A DNA stretch of 64,000 nucleotides from Tyto alba (lineage: Eukaryota > Chordata > Aves > Strigiformes > Tytonidae). Numbering within the stretch: the first letter of the stretch is position 1; each line of letters begins with the position of its first letter. The position numbers were made by a program, and so were the translations under genes. Below, piece by piece: positions 24,101 to 35,419 of this stretch. The DNA lies in contig NW_024881272.1 in the NCBI RefSeq assembly GCF_018691265.1, positions 22,061,323 to 22,125,322 of the forward strand. The letters are read 5' to 3'. The notes below the pieces were generated by a model. The model was given only the letters and a program-made list of their open reading frames with translations, had not been told where the DNA came from and did not search any database.

Positions 24101-26868
24101 CTTTTAGCAGACATTTATGGCTACTGGATTTAAGTGATAAAGATGGCACAGATTCCTGAGCAGATACAGCAAATAACTTCTATCTAAAGTTTAATCAAAA
24201 GCATTGCTACATATTGCCAAGACAGTGTTTCTACGGTGTGCACCTCAGTGGGCACCACATCTGCTTGCAAAGAAATCAGATGCTACTGGCTACATTGCTC
24301 AAAAACCTGGTGGCTGAGACTTTCTGGAGGTGGGAGCAGGGGCTAAGAAATAATGTTGGTAGCTTTATCTATAAGTCGGTACACACTGAGACTCCCTGTG
24401 AAGGATCTTGTGAAAACACATTGGCTGATGGAGGTAAAACAGCTGATCTGGAAGGCAGCAAAAAAGCGTTACTATATTGCCCAACTTCCAGAAAGTTTTA
24501 CCAAGCTTCTGCAGTGGTTAAAAATTCTTATTGTAGACCTAGGCAAACAACCCCATTAATGTTTGGAAAGAGTAACTGTCCTTTAAATACGTTTTCATTT
24601 TTTTTGACAAATTTAATCCTCCTGCACTGTTTCGGTATCATGCACAAATGAAACTACTGAAGCAGAAGGAGACTCTTTTCATTAGGAAATATGGAAAAAA
24701 TTTCAGCTGAAAAAAAAAAAAAAGTCACTCAGCACAATCAAAACACGTATTTCAAAGGACAAATAAAACCAAGAAACATAAAAGGTTAAAATAGAGTTAA
24801 GACCTAGCAGAAAAATTCAGCATCTCTACCTTTAGGACATGCATTAAATATATATGATTTTCAAATGTATTTTTTTAATAGCTTAGACTAAATTTATGTG
24901 TGAAATTTTTTTTATTTTTTGAGTGGAAACATTTCTAAACAGAATCCTAGACTCAGAAAAAACATCCATCTGGTTCCCATGCTGCACAGAGCTGAAGCTG
25001 GATGTTCATGGTTGTGTAGGTTTGCACAGAACAGAAGGCAGCACCAGACAGCGATTGTATTCCTGAATTGGCCTTCTCAAATTAGACATTTGCTTCTAAT
25101 CACAATTGTCAAGCTGTAATAAAAGGAGAAAAATATGAGCTTTTAAACAATGTAGTATGGTTGTGTAAACATTTTTTATTTATAGGACCTTGCCATCAAA
25201 TCCTCCCAGGTAAGGAAAAGGAACCAGAACACCTAGGCTCTCAGAATAACCAGTTGTGTAATTTTTCTACCATGCAAATATTTTTTTAATTTATGCATCT
25301 TCCCCAAGCTGTAACATTCTTATAACATTTGTGACAGATCTGATGGGTCTCATTAGCCTTGTGTTCTCATGTGCTGAAATGTTGAGAGTTAGATTTGAAC
25401 AACAGAGAAGAGAAGACACAAGAGCAACAACAGGACGCAGCAGTAAATGGAGCTCTTTTGTGGCCATGAAGTACAGAGCAATAAAAAGGAAATTATAACT
25501 TTAAACTGAGCTACACTTTTTTCTTTGCACGTCTCTTGCAATGAATAAAACCAGTGTAGCTTGGGACGTTGCCATTCTGTCACCCTCCAGGAAGGAAAAA
25601 TAAAAAAGCACAAAATTATGTAAGGTAATTCAAATATCTGGTGTAGCACTGAGAAAGATCATGATGATATCTCTTCAGAAAGGCACTTGTAGCAGAGAAG
25701 CCAGATTGCTTTGCCTTGTGCTGCTCACTTCCATGGCTTATATGGTAGAAGAATCGATTCCACCAGGCAAACACATCCTAGTACATGCAACTTCTTACAA
25801 TATCCTCACTGCAGACACCTGAGGAATAAGTTACAACTTACTTGAACATGAAACAATTGTAAATTACCGTATAACAGCCAAGCACAGCAGTAACACACTA
25901 ATAATTATCTGTTTCCCTGTCCCAGTTGCTGAATTCCTGAGGGTGAGCTAAATAGCTTACAGCTGATGGAGGTCTGAAGGCTGCGTATGAATCATTCCCT
26001 GTCTCTTGAGCATCCTGAGTCATCTTCATTGTGAACAAAACAATGTTATTTATTTATTGCTCATCACTGTAACATCTGGGTGCCATGCAGAATTTAAAAT
26101 CAATATGCTGGCAGGCAGAGCAGTACAGCACAGGCTCAAGACTATGTCAGATGGCTGTTAGATGTCATTGTTGTTAGCACAGCTTTTTTTGCTTTGCTTT
26201 GTCTTTTTCTTCTGCTGCTGTCACTCTGGCAGTTGCAGTAAGTTGCTGAATTTGTCCTGGTTTTCCCATTGTTTCAGATTCTGGGTGAAGTCAGTGACTA
26301 TGCAGAGCTGAGAGCTTAGTCTTGCAGATAAGCAGAAAGCAAGAGGGAAAATGGTATGGGATTTGACAGCAACATAACTCCAAATGCTGTAATGTTATCA
26401 GCTACCATGTTTATATCATCAAAGACAGTTTCTAGTTTCTTTTGTTTCTAGGTGTGTCATTCACATGTATTTTAATGGGACCTGAGTTTTCAGTGATTTC
26501 CAATGCTTTTACCTTTCACCGGGTAATCCTGTTATGCATTTAATCATTCACATGATTATTTGAGTAGTTAAAGAGCTGCTTTTACTCTAAACAACTCCTT
26601 CTGTATTTCCTTTGGCAAAGCTGCTCTCCTACGTAAGCAAAGAAAAGCATGTAGAGAATATTTTACTTACTGAAAAAAGGCAACACATCATACCAATAAC
26701 GGATTTCAGGACTTTTTCCCAATTTGACATCTTGTTAATTTTTATGTGTTCGATTTAAGCTTCTCAGCCTTCAGATTTCAAGCCAGTTGAGATATATACT
26801 TCAAGGTAGAGATGTCTTTATAAAATGTGCTAAGTACCTGCAAAAGACAGGCAGCAGAGAACAGTAGG
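21110..26868. other. AT-rich DNA, no gene seen
   Basis: The longest frame (24214-24651, plus) is 145 codons but begins with TTG and has no Met until about residue 23. It has no recognisable domain, and a second frame overlaps it at 24353-24559. A possible 24-nt micro-exon lies at 25186-25209 (ATTTATAG acceptor, CAG|GTAAGG donor). No transposon fragment is recognised. Confidence 0.55.
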
Positions 26869-27771
26869 AATCATAGAATCTTCTAAATTGGAAAAGACCT
26901 TTAAGAGTCCAGCCATTAAGCTAACACTGCCAATCCCACCACTAAACTATGTCCCTAAGCACCACACCACATCTTTTAATTACCTCCAGGGGTGGTGATG
27001 CAACCATTTCCCTGAGCAGCCTGTTCCAACAATGCTTGACAACCCTTTCAGTGAAGAAATTTTCCATAATATCCAATCTAAACCTCCCCTGGTGCAACTT
27101 GAGACCATTTCCTCCTGTTCTATCGCTGGTTACTGACACCCTGACACCCACCTCGCTACAACTTCCTTTCAGGTAATTGCAGAGAGCAATAAAGTCTCCC
27201 CTGAGCCTCCTTTTCTCCAGGCTAAACCACCAGAGTTACCTCAGCTGCTCCTCATACGACTTGTGCTCTAGACCCTTCACCAGCTTCATTGCTCTTCTTG
27301 GATGCATTCCAGCACCTCAATGTCTTTCTTGTAGGGAGGGGCCCAAAACTGAACACAGTATTCAAAATGCAGCCTCACCAATGCCAAGTACAGGGGGATG
27401 ATCACTTCCCTAGTCCTGCTAGCCACACTATTTCTGATACAAGCCAAGATGCTATGAGCCTTCTTGGCCACCTGGGCATGCTGCTGGCTCATATTCAGCT
27501 GGCTGTTGACCAACACCCTCAGGTCCTTTTCCACCAGGCAGCTTTCCAACCACTGTTCTCCAAGCCTGTAGTGTTGAGTGGGGTTGTTGCAACCCAGGTG
27601 CAGGACCCAGCACTTAACCTCGTTGAATCACATATAGTCAGCCTTGGCGCACCAATCCAGCCTGTCCAGATCCCTCTGTAGAGCCTTCCTACCCCTCAAG
27701 CAGATCAACACTCCTGCCCAGCTTGGTGTTTTCTGCAAATTTACTGAGGGTGCACTTGATCCCCTTGTTCA
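26869..27771 (-). mobile_element. CR1 LINE, 5'-truncated 3' end
   Basis: The sequence is the reverse complement of an avian CR1 3' region. The left end (AATCATAGAATC) is the CR1 terminal repeat, which on the minus strand reads GATTCTATGATT. Next come the conserved 3' untranslated blocks, recognisable from words such as CCACTAAACTATGTCCCTAAG and TGCTTGACAACCCTTTCAGT. The rest is the C-terminal coding part of ORF2. Similarity stops abruptly near 27771, so about 900 bp of a roughly 4.5 kb element remains, the usual result of incomplete reverse transcription. It is inactive. CR1 copies of this kind are a hallmark of bird and reptile genomes. Confidence 0.97.
27286..27630 (-). pseudogene. CR1 ORF2 reverse-transcriptase C-terminal remnant
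   Basis: On the minus strand this frame carries the typical CR1 ORF2 C-terminal motifs in order: C-W-V-L-H-L-G, then E-K-D-L-R-V-L-V, then [10 protein letters not shown], then the P-L-Y-L-A-L-V-R block and E-Y-C-V-Q-F-W-A-P. It is open for about 114 codons. A TGA interrupts the frame near 27631, just before F-N-E-V-K, and a stop near 27286 ends it where intact elements continue. Both breaks, plus the loss of the polymerase and endonuclease domains by truncation, make it non-functional. Confidence 0.92.
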
Positions 27772-29507
27772 GACAGTAACCTTTTACAACATTTCTACTA
27801 GTTCTTGTTTCTAACCAGTCTGAAACAATAATCTCACCAACTTTCGGTAGCTCACATACTTGGGATATCTGAATTTTGGAGTGTTCTGCATGAATATTTA
27901 TGATTTTTTTTCCAGAACTGCTCCATCCTGCTGAGTTTAATGGAAATCCGTAGTATTACATTCAAACATGTCAACAGATATCCCAGTTAATCACACATAC
28001 ACACATTTAAAAACTCAATACACTCCAGACTGGAGGATACTCAAAAAATTTGGACATAAAGTCATCCAGTCCTCAGAAGAGACACTGACAACCCACAAAT
28101 ATGATTCCCCACATAGAAAATGCAAGAAATCTTACTGACTATTCTCTGTGACTTTGAAGCCTGGAAATCAATAAACTATTTAAAATCGTTGAGCTAAACC
28201 AAAATTTCAACAACAAAAGAAAATATCCTGTGAGATTCACAACAGGAATTTTTTGAAATTTTTTTCTTTTTATTTTCCTTTCTCTTTATTTCCTTGCTTT
28301 AAACAGCATGACCCCCATTCTCATATGATTTATTACAGAAACCTAAGACCCAAAGTGTTACTCTGGTTATCTTGGTTAAGAGCTTTAAAAGGGCACCCAG
28401 AAGAATCACAGCTGGAGGAGCCCTGAAATTCCTGTGGAGAAATGGCAGCAATTTGGAAAGAGACTGAATAAGCAGATAGCTCCAATAAATCTCTAATTTC
28501 TGTTGCCCCATGAATACATCATTGTTTAACTCCTTCCACAGAAGGGAGTATAGGGCCATAGTTGTAGGACTGAATTGTTTTAACAATGGCTTCTGTGTGC
28601 ATTTAATTACGTTAACACACAAAATATACTGTCACCTGAAGCAACTGTCACTCTATCTATTGGTCCTAAAGGCAATGTAGGGATAGCTGGTTGGAAATAA
28701 ATTTTTATGTAACGTGCTGTTAGTCAAGGACATGAGAAATAGAGAATTCTCAAGAATACAGCTACATTATACAGTCTCTTCCATCATTTCATCAGTGTGT
28801 CTCATACGAAGGTAAAACAATACATAGAGAGCACATCAAATGAATATAATTTCAGAAGAGCCTTCTGACTTACAACCAGCTGTTTCACGCAGTGAATTCT
28901 CACTTATTGTGAGGCATCAAAGCAAGGGATACCACTGTGACCCTAATGCCAGATGAGTAATGTCAGCAAGAAAAACTTTGTCAGTATGTCAAAAAATTAA
29001 GCCATTCCAACTTCCATCAAAGGAGATGGGGGAGAACATTCTCTCAGCTCTTTGCTTAAGATGCAAGCACTCCATGTTCCTGCACTCCAATGGTTGTCTA
29101 AGGAACTGGAGGAAATGGAACTAATCAGAAGGCATGGTAACAGAATATGTATGTAAAGAAAGAATAAGCTACATTTTCCTTAATTATTCCCACCAACTCT
29201 ATCAGCATTCCCTTTCTACACACAGCAGAGTGTTTTTCATCTGCACATCTCCATCCACCAGCTGCTTCCTTCCTATCTGGGTGTTTGCAGCTTGGACCAG
29301 TAGTGATCAACACAGTTCAAGGGCTTCTCTGCAGCTGAGGATCCAGTTCACAGGAGGCTGCATCAATCAGGGCTACCACATCATCCACTTTCAAAGTTCA
29401 TTAAGGATCTGTGCAGACACAAAGTCTCTAGAATATTGTTATTTCTGCTGCTCTCTCATCCATTATCTCTCAGACTGAAGTGGGTCTAAACTACTCCTCC
29501 CCCAGTC
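27772..29507. other. AT-rich DNA, no gene seen
   Basis: No gene is recognised. A 107-codon minus frame (28299-28622) and a 114-codon plus frame (29134-29478) have no domains; the second has no useful splice context. From about 29100 the sequence becomes somewhat richer in GC, leading into the next island. Confidence 0.55.
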
Positions 29508-29532
29508 AAAAAAAAAAAAAAAAAAAAAAAAA
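29508..29532. repeat. A(25) homopolymer
   Basis: Twenty-five uninterrupted A follow CCCCCAGTC. No polyadenylation hexamer precedes it, so it is not clearly a retrocopy tail. Confidence 0.93.
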
Positions 29533-29539
29533 CCATGCT

Positions 29540-30060
29540 TAGGGTCATTCTGCAGAATCTGACCATTTCAAAACAACCAACTCATCATCTCCTTCAGTCT
29601 CTGTAGTGCTCCAAGGGAACATTGTCCTCAAAGTCCAAGTACATTAGATGATCCCACCAGAGGACTGTGTCTAGGCATGTGCAGCTCATCATGGCTATGC
29701 CTTGCTGCCAGCCATTCACACTGGTAACACATACAGCATGGCTGTAATAAGGTTTAAGGTCAGTCCTTGAAACCTACTGTGAAGATAGGACCCAAAAAGA
29801 GCCAGCCATCCTGGGCAAACTTCAGCTCCTCACATGTGGTGGATGGATCAACAGTGACAGAGGAAAAGCTCAGGATGAACACCTCATATTTGAGCAGCAG
29901 CAAGAAATTACTTGATGACCTGGATGACCTCTTATCCAGATCTCTCTCTGCAAGGGCTGCCCTCCGCCGAAGTCAACCATCACCCCAGTTCAAGCTAGAG
30001 GCAAGAATTTACACAGACAATTTCTTTGCAGCCTTTCAGCAATGATTCAATGCCTCCTAA
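29540..30060 (+). other. GC-richer island with a 93-codon open frame, unidentified
   Basis: The block differs in composition from its surroundings. The plus frame 29767-30045 is open for 92 residues, starts with TTG and has its first Met near residue 37. Its second half looks protein-like: a Ser/Leu/Asp-rich segment (K-L-L-D-D-L-D-D-L-L) followed by an Arg/Ser-rich one and a Phe-rich end. Upstream, the same strand gives short open pieces in other frames. It could be a frameshifted, old retrocopy, an unrecognised transposon or a transcript exon. I cannot name it. Confidence 0.25.
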
Positions 30061-32024
30061 CTGAGACATATGCTCAGTATATGCCTGATACTTTGGACCA
30101 AACAACTGGCTGGGGAGCTTTCTGACCACCATTCATAGTCACAATTCACAGTTCAATTTTAAGGAAATCTTGCAATGGAAGCTTAACTTATGCTTTGCCC
30201 TTTTCAATAGGAAGAAGACTGAATTCTCTCCCATTCAAGCCACTAACAAAACTCAGAAGAAATCTAACAGATTATATATTATTTGCTGGAGTATCATTCT
30301 TCTTCTCTTTAATACACCTTGAATTTTTTCTTGACTATATTTACATCATATTTTGAGTATAAAAGAATCACAGTGCACAGAAAAAAAAAAAATACAGATA
30401 CCGCAATTTAAAGTTATCTATTAGGTTACTATTGTTTCAGAGCTTTATCACATTCTATTATATACACAGTAGCAGACAAAAATTGAACCCAGTGATTCTG
30501 TGTAGTCTTCAGCCATCTAAAAGAAATAGCAGGTGACTTGATCCAACAATACAAAATTTATTTTGCATTCAGTTTCAAGTTCAACCTCCTATTAGGGACA
30601 TCACAAAGTAAATTTTATTCTTTCTGAGAAAAGAACTTCCTGTGCATATTAAAATATGCCATACATCTAGTAACTCATATATCCTGTTCCTGCATTCTGG
30701 GGAAATTTTTCCTTACTGTCATTTAATAATGTGCTTTCTTTCAATTCCTTAATTATATTCAGAGGAACCACATTTTGACAATTTTAATTCCCTGGTTTCT
30801 GGAGTAATTTCTTATAGGGCATACCAAAGAAGAGGAAAAATACGAACTTAAAAAAATATAAAACACACCAGTACCTGACAGAAGTTAATACATAGTAAAT
30901 GGAAAGAATTGCTGCTGTACATGCGTATAAGTGAACTCACCCAGAGGCACAGACAGGGAAGTTAATGTAATAAGACATTATTAAAAAAGGCACATGATGC
31001 TCAAGAGGTTAAAGACAGTTGATGGCTCTTACTGATCTGAGGTGAATCTTCAAATTAAGTTTTATCGGGCAGTTTCTCAGTGAAAAATTTCAAAGGGCCA
31101 GACAAGATGGCTTTTATGCCGATTTGTGAAGATAAACCAATGATTAGCCAGAATTGATTCTGCAATCATGTGAGACATGCTAAAGTATCATAAGAAGAGA
31201 CAAAGAGGCAAAACAATTCTATTATTTTGCAGAACAGTATTTAATGTTTTGAGTTGATCTAAAATATTCAGTTTCATTTTCATCTATTTATACTTGGTAA
31301 TAAATTCTCTTCCTCTTAACTGTGAAAAACAAATCTAGAATTTCCATTTCAAAAATGTTAAGAAGGTGGTGAGTAGCTACATTTCAAAGTGAGTGCCACT
31401 GGATTTTTAATTGCATGTAAAAAAAATGCAAAAATACCTCATCATCTGCATCTCTGAATAGAGTGTACAGTTTCTGGGATTGCATATATATGGTGACTGC
31501 ACACAGAAATGATCAAAATGCTAAACAGCCCTACAGTAGAGTGCTCAATTACTCACTGAAAAAGTGTAATGTAAATTGGGCTGTGTGAGCCACACGTACC
31601 AAGAGCTCGGCTCAGACCACATCTCCCATGCAGGACTGTTTGTACTAAACATAATTAGTTTGTTATATTGTGCATCTTCTAAACACTGTGTGTCCATTAC
31701 AGCGTTATGCCCTCTACACACAATGGTCTCTTATCTGTTGTGCTCTTGTTCTTTATTACCCAGTCCTGAGCCCTCTATTCCATCTGTCAACAGCAAATAT
31801 TATTTGTGTTATGTAAACCACAAAAGCAGGTTCAGTCCTTTCTGCATTCACTCTCTGTATTCACCTCATGATCTAAGGATCCACTCAGAAGTGAATTACT
31901 ACTGAATAGGTTAGTGGTTTGTGCTATAGCACCTATGCTACCTTCCAGGGTATCTGGATGGTTATCTCAGTATATAATTTGCAAACATACATTATGATAA
32001 ATTATGTAAGATAAATACTTTTTT

Positions 32025-32045
32025 AAAAAAAAAAAAAAAAAAAAA
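32025..32045. repeat. A(21) homopolymer after T(6)
   Basis: A TTTTTT run passes directly into 21 A within very AT-rich DNA, giving a small potential hairpin. Confidence 0.9.
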
Positions 32046-33464
32046 GAATTTAAATGAAGGGTAAGGGTATTTAAATTTTTAAAAATATATAAAAAGGTTA
32101 TTTATATGTCAGCTATTAGTGGACAAATGAAAAAATTTAAGTATATGGTGCTAGAAGTGGTTTATGCATAGGATTTTAGTATTTTATGTAAAATATTGTG
32201 TTGCTATAGGATGTCACTTTAAATTGCTTAGAAGGCTTATTTTTTTTTTTTTTTAATCACTAATTTCAAAATTATTGTCCTTTGCTTTGCTTTTATATGA
32301 AAAGACAACAAGTTTGTCATAGTAACACATTAAAAACTTGGTGGACAGCTTAGTAATGTGAAGGAAGACATGCTTAGGAGTTTGTAATTTTTATTACAAT
32401 CTTTATCTTTTATACTATGGATCTGAAGGTGCCAGATTACCTAAAACAAAAACTCAGCAAACTAAATAGAGTAGTGGATATAGAAAAAAAAGTATTACAA
32501 GGTCACATTTCCACTTGATTTATTCAGATCATCTTTAAAGTCACTTGACTTTCAGTTAACATGAGTAGACGGTGTATGGTCACTTAACTACACGGAAGCT
32601 AAATAGATTAGTGTTGGCAGTATCTGATTGTGAAATCAAGTCATGAAATAGCATTAGCCCTTGTTATATGTTCTTAAACAGGATTAGTGGAAAAACAGGT
32701 AGTTTAGCAACAATGCAAATGCTGCCAGAGAGAACTCAGAAAAAATTTCAATAGGGCACCATCAGCCTTCATAATACAAGGACTGTACTATCTGGGAAGA
32801 GTAACTAGTATTACAAAGAAACAGTAAGTAAAGGTATATATCCTTATGTAAGACTGTTCTGCAGCACCTGTTTAGATATCTGCAAATAAAAGCCAAATAG
32901 TCATGAAAAGTTGTTGCAAGGATATTTATGAAGTTTGCCTGAAGCTGATTCCTCAGTAATTAAGATAACCGAGACAATTAAGAAAGCAATGAAAAAGGCA
33001 TTAAGAAAGTATATTAAAATTAAAATTATTAATCAAAAACCTGAGGCTTCTCTGTACATTTCCTAATTCAGTCAGAAGTATTTATAATAAAGGGAAATCT
33101 TCTGTATTACCATTCCCTGGAAAAGATTACAAATAACAGTGTGATACTGATGTCTGTCCTCTGCTTCATTTTTCATTATTATTTCAGTTTAAACACAGAA
33201 GTCATTACTATATACAGTAATAATAAAAAGATGTCTCTAAATTGTAAGATGTTTCCCTCTAATAGAAAAATTCCATCTTCAATTCTAGCAAACCATGCCA
33301 CGAAGGCCAGCTGCCTGCAGCACCCTCTCCAGCCAGACAGCACATCTTGCTCTCTCATATGCTTGGTAGTTATTAAGTTGATTTTTTTATCTGATGAAAA
33401 GACTGCTCCAACAGTCAGCAGGCATCCCCTCAAACACACTTCTGTTAGAAGAAATGGACCAAGC

Positions 33465-33485
33465 TTTTTTTTTTTTTTTTTTTTT
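33465..33485. repeat. T(21) homopolymer
   Basis: Twenty-one uninterrupted T, followed by GTGCTAATC. It produces poly-Phe and poly-Lys in the overlapping frames. Confidence 0.92.
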
Positions 33486-34851
33486 GTGCTAATCTTCTTC
33501 CAGTGCTGTGTCAGTGTCCAGGTTGCTTTAAGATCAGCATGCATCAGTTCTCTCACTGACAGAAGCTGCTACACTGCATCCCCAAGCCCTTTCTCAGGGC
33601 TGGTTTCCCAAATTCTGCCACTACCTTAGTGCAAGTGAGTACAGCACACCAGAGCTGATTACTACAGTGGCCAGAGAATTAGAAATAACCAAGGTGAATA
33701 TACCTGAGATGCCTACAAAAATAGCTGCATGAAGAAAAGAGTAAGTCTACAGCTGAAGATCCAGAGGAGGACCTGTACTAACAGCATCCTGACCCCCAGC
33801 TCCCAGTACTGCTAGGACCAGTATTGTATATCTAACAGGATGCCTACAGCATTATACTGCACTGCTGACCACTCTCAGTCTGCAAGGACTTCTCCCTGAC
33901 AAGTACCAACTCACAGCCAAATATTTCAATTTGGACAGACCTTAGACTGAAATTAAATTCAGACATCGTGTAGAATCAACAATTACAGATTTCTTGGCTA
34001 TTCACACTGTTCTGTGTCCAGGAATTCTCTGCAGGAGTAGATGATTTAAAACTGTGTTTTCATTAATAACACTGAACACAAGGAAAACAAAAAAAAAAAC
34101 CACAAGATAGATAGAAATCCTTTGCTAGCTTAAAAATGCATGTGTCCCAGCCTGATTGGTTAAAGCTTCTTTTTCTTAGCTTCTGGTTTATTTTTCAATG
34201 TCAAGACATCAGTCATTTTTGTGTTATAAGTGGGATTGTCAGCAGGAAAATCCAACCTCAGATTCATTCTCTTAATTAGCTTTGGACAGAGTACATTTCT
34301 GTAGCATGATCTAACAGTTTGAAGTACAGCTAAGTACATGCCAGGGTGCTTGCTAATGAAAATTAATTTCATACTGTATTCTGTACTTATAGCATCTTTC
34401 ACTTGGAGAAAATATGTTCAATGAATATATCAACTTCTACAGAATCTTTTTAAACACAACTTCAGCAACTGCATTTCAATGGGCTTGAGTTTTTGTTTCT
34501 TGACTTGAGGAGGTACGATCTCACCTAGCTTTCAGTGTTGGACTATAGGACCTGCAGTATTTCTCCAAGTGCTCAAATCATTTTTTCCAGAATGACATAC
34601 CTTCAACCCAAATGGGCTAAGAAAATTTTGGACATAAATTTCTTCACTTGCACTGTTGCAGTTACCTTAATAAAACAGTTTGGATCCTAGAATATTATTT
34701 TGATTTTAGTTTAAAAGTATGATTTTGACTTAACATGAAGCTACAGTAGCTCTGAGAATATAAAGTACACTGAGGCCCTTAGGATTAAGCAACTAGTATG
34801 GTGTGTGCCTTGAACACTATAACAATCATTATGGACTCTGAATTAATGCAA

Positions 34852-35419
34852 TGAGTACTGGTTATGGATCTTGACTTGAAACAATAGGTACCAGAGGAAA
34901 ACTGGTTTGGTTGGGAAGATCGGCCAAGGGAGAGGTGAACATTAACCAAAGGTGGAGTGAGCATGCGCGAGGATGGAGTTCAATCAGCCTACACAGTGAT
35001 GAAGACTATCGACGACCACCAGAGGACCCCCGTCCAGTATAACCATGCATGCGTTAGGGACATTTGAATATGATAATAATTTCCAGGAAATAACATGAAT
35101 ATGCTAATCATTGCCCTCCCCCCATTCTATTTAAATCAATCAGTAAAGATGACCAATGATTTCTGTAAAATAGGAATATAGATAAGGTGAGGTAACGGAA
35201 AGCCAATCATTATTAAGGTCAACTTAAACGTTATGAATTTATTGATCTTATGTAACTATGACTCTGCTGAAAAAGTGTATAAATATTCTGTGCTTTTTAC
35301 CTGTCGGCAAACACGTCTTTGGCGGAGTTATCCCCCGTGTTCCCCAGCGCTGGAATAAAGAAGTGCCTGCTTATCTGCTGTGTGTAGATAAGTTCTATTC
35401 GCGATTGTGACCGCTAACA
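34852..35419 (+). mobile_element. LTR of an avian endogenous retrovirus, family unassigned
   Basis: The block has many CpG sites in an otherwise CpG-poor region. It carries LTR signals in the right order: an AT-rich U3, a TATA box (GTATAAATATTC, about 35276-35288), an AATAAA signal (about 35351-35358), then a short U5 ending CCGCTAACA at 35419. Words such as TGAATATGCTAATC and CGTTATGAATTTATTGATC fit avian LTRs I know of. The 3' end is inferred from the CA terminus. The 5' end is uncertain by tens of bases, as no matching target duplication was found. No internal viral genes flank it, so it is probably solo. The retained CpGs suggest it is younger than the two ERVL-type LTRs. Confidence 0.72.
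35276..35358 (+). promoter_or_regulatory. LTR core promoter and polyadenylation signal
   Basis: A TATA box (TATAAATA) and, about 70 bases further on, GGAATAAAGAAG define the U3/R/U5 layout of the LTR. Transcription would be expected to start roughly 25-30 bases after the TATA box and run rightward. Whether it is active in the host is not visible. Confidence 0.6.

Larger units (their letters stand above)
30061..34850. other. AT-rich DNA with homopolymers, no gene seen
   Basis: The stretch holds an A(21) run preceded by six T at 32025-32045 and a T(21) run at 33465-33485. The 162-codon plus frame at 33141-33629 and the 125-codon minus frame at 33179-33556 both run through the T run and are artefacts. 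A short acceptor/donor pair (33601-33637, 37 nt) is noted but has two open frames and no support. Confidence 0.6.

Noticed and set aside
33141..33629. 162-codon plus frame and the opposing 125-codon minus frame
   Set aside because: Both run through a T(21) run, which gives poly-Phe or poly-Lys; no recognisable protein.
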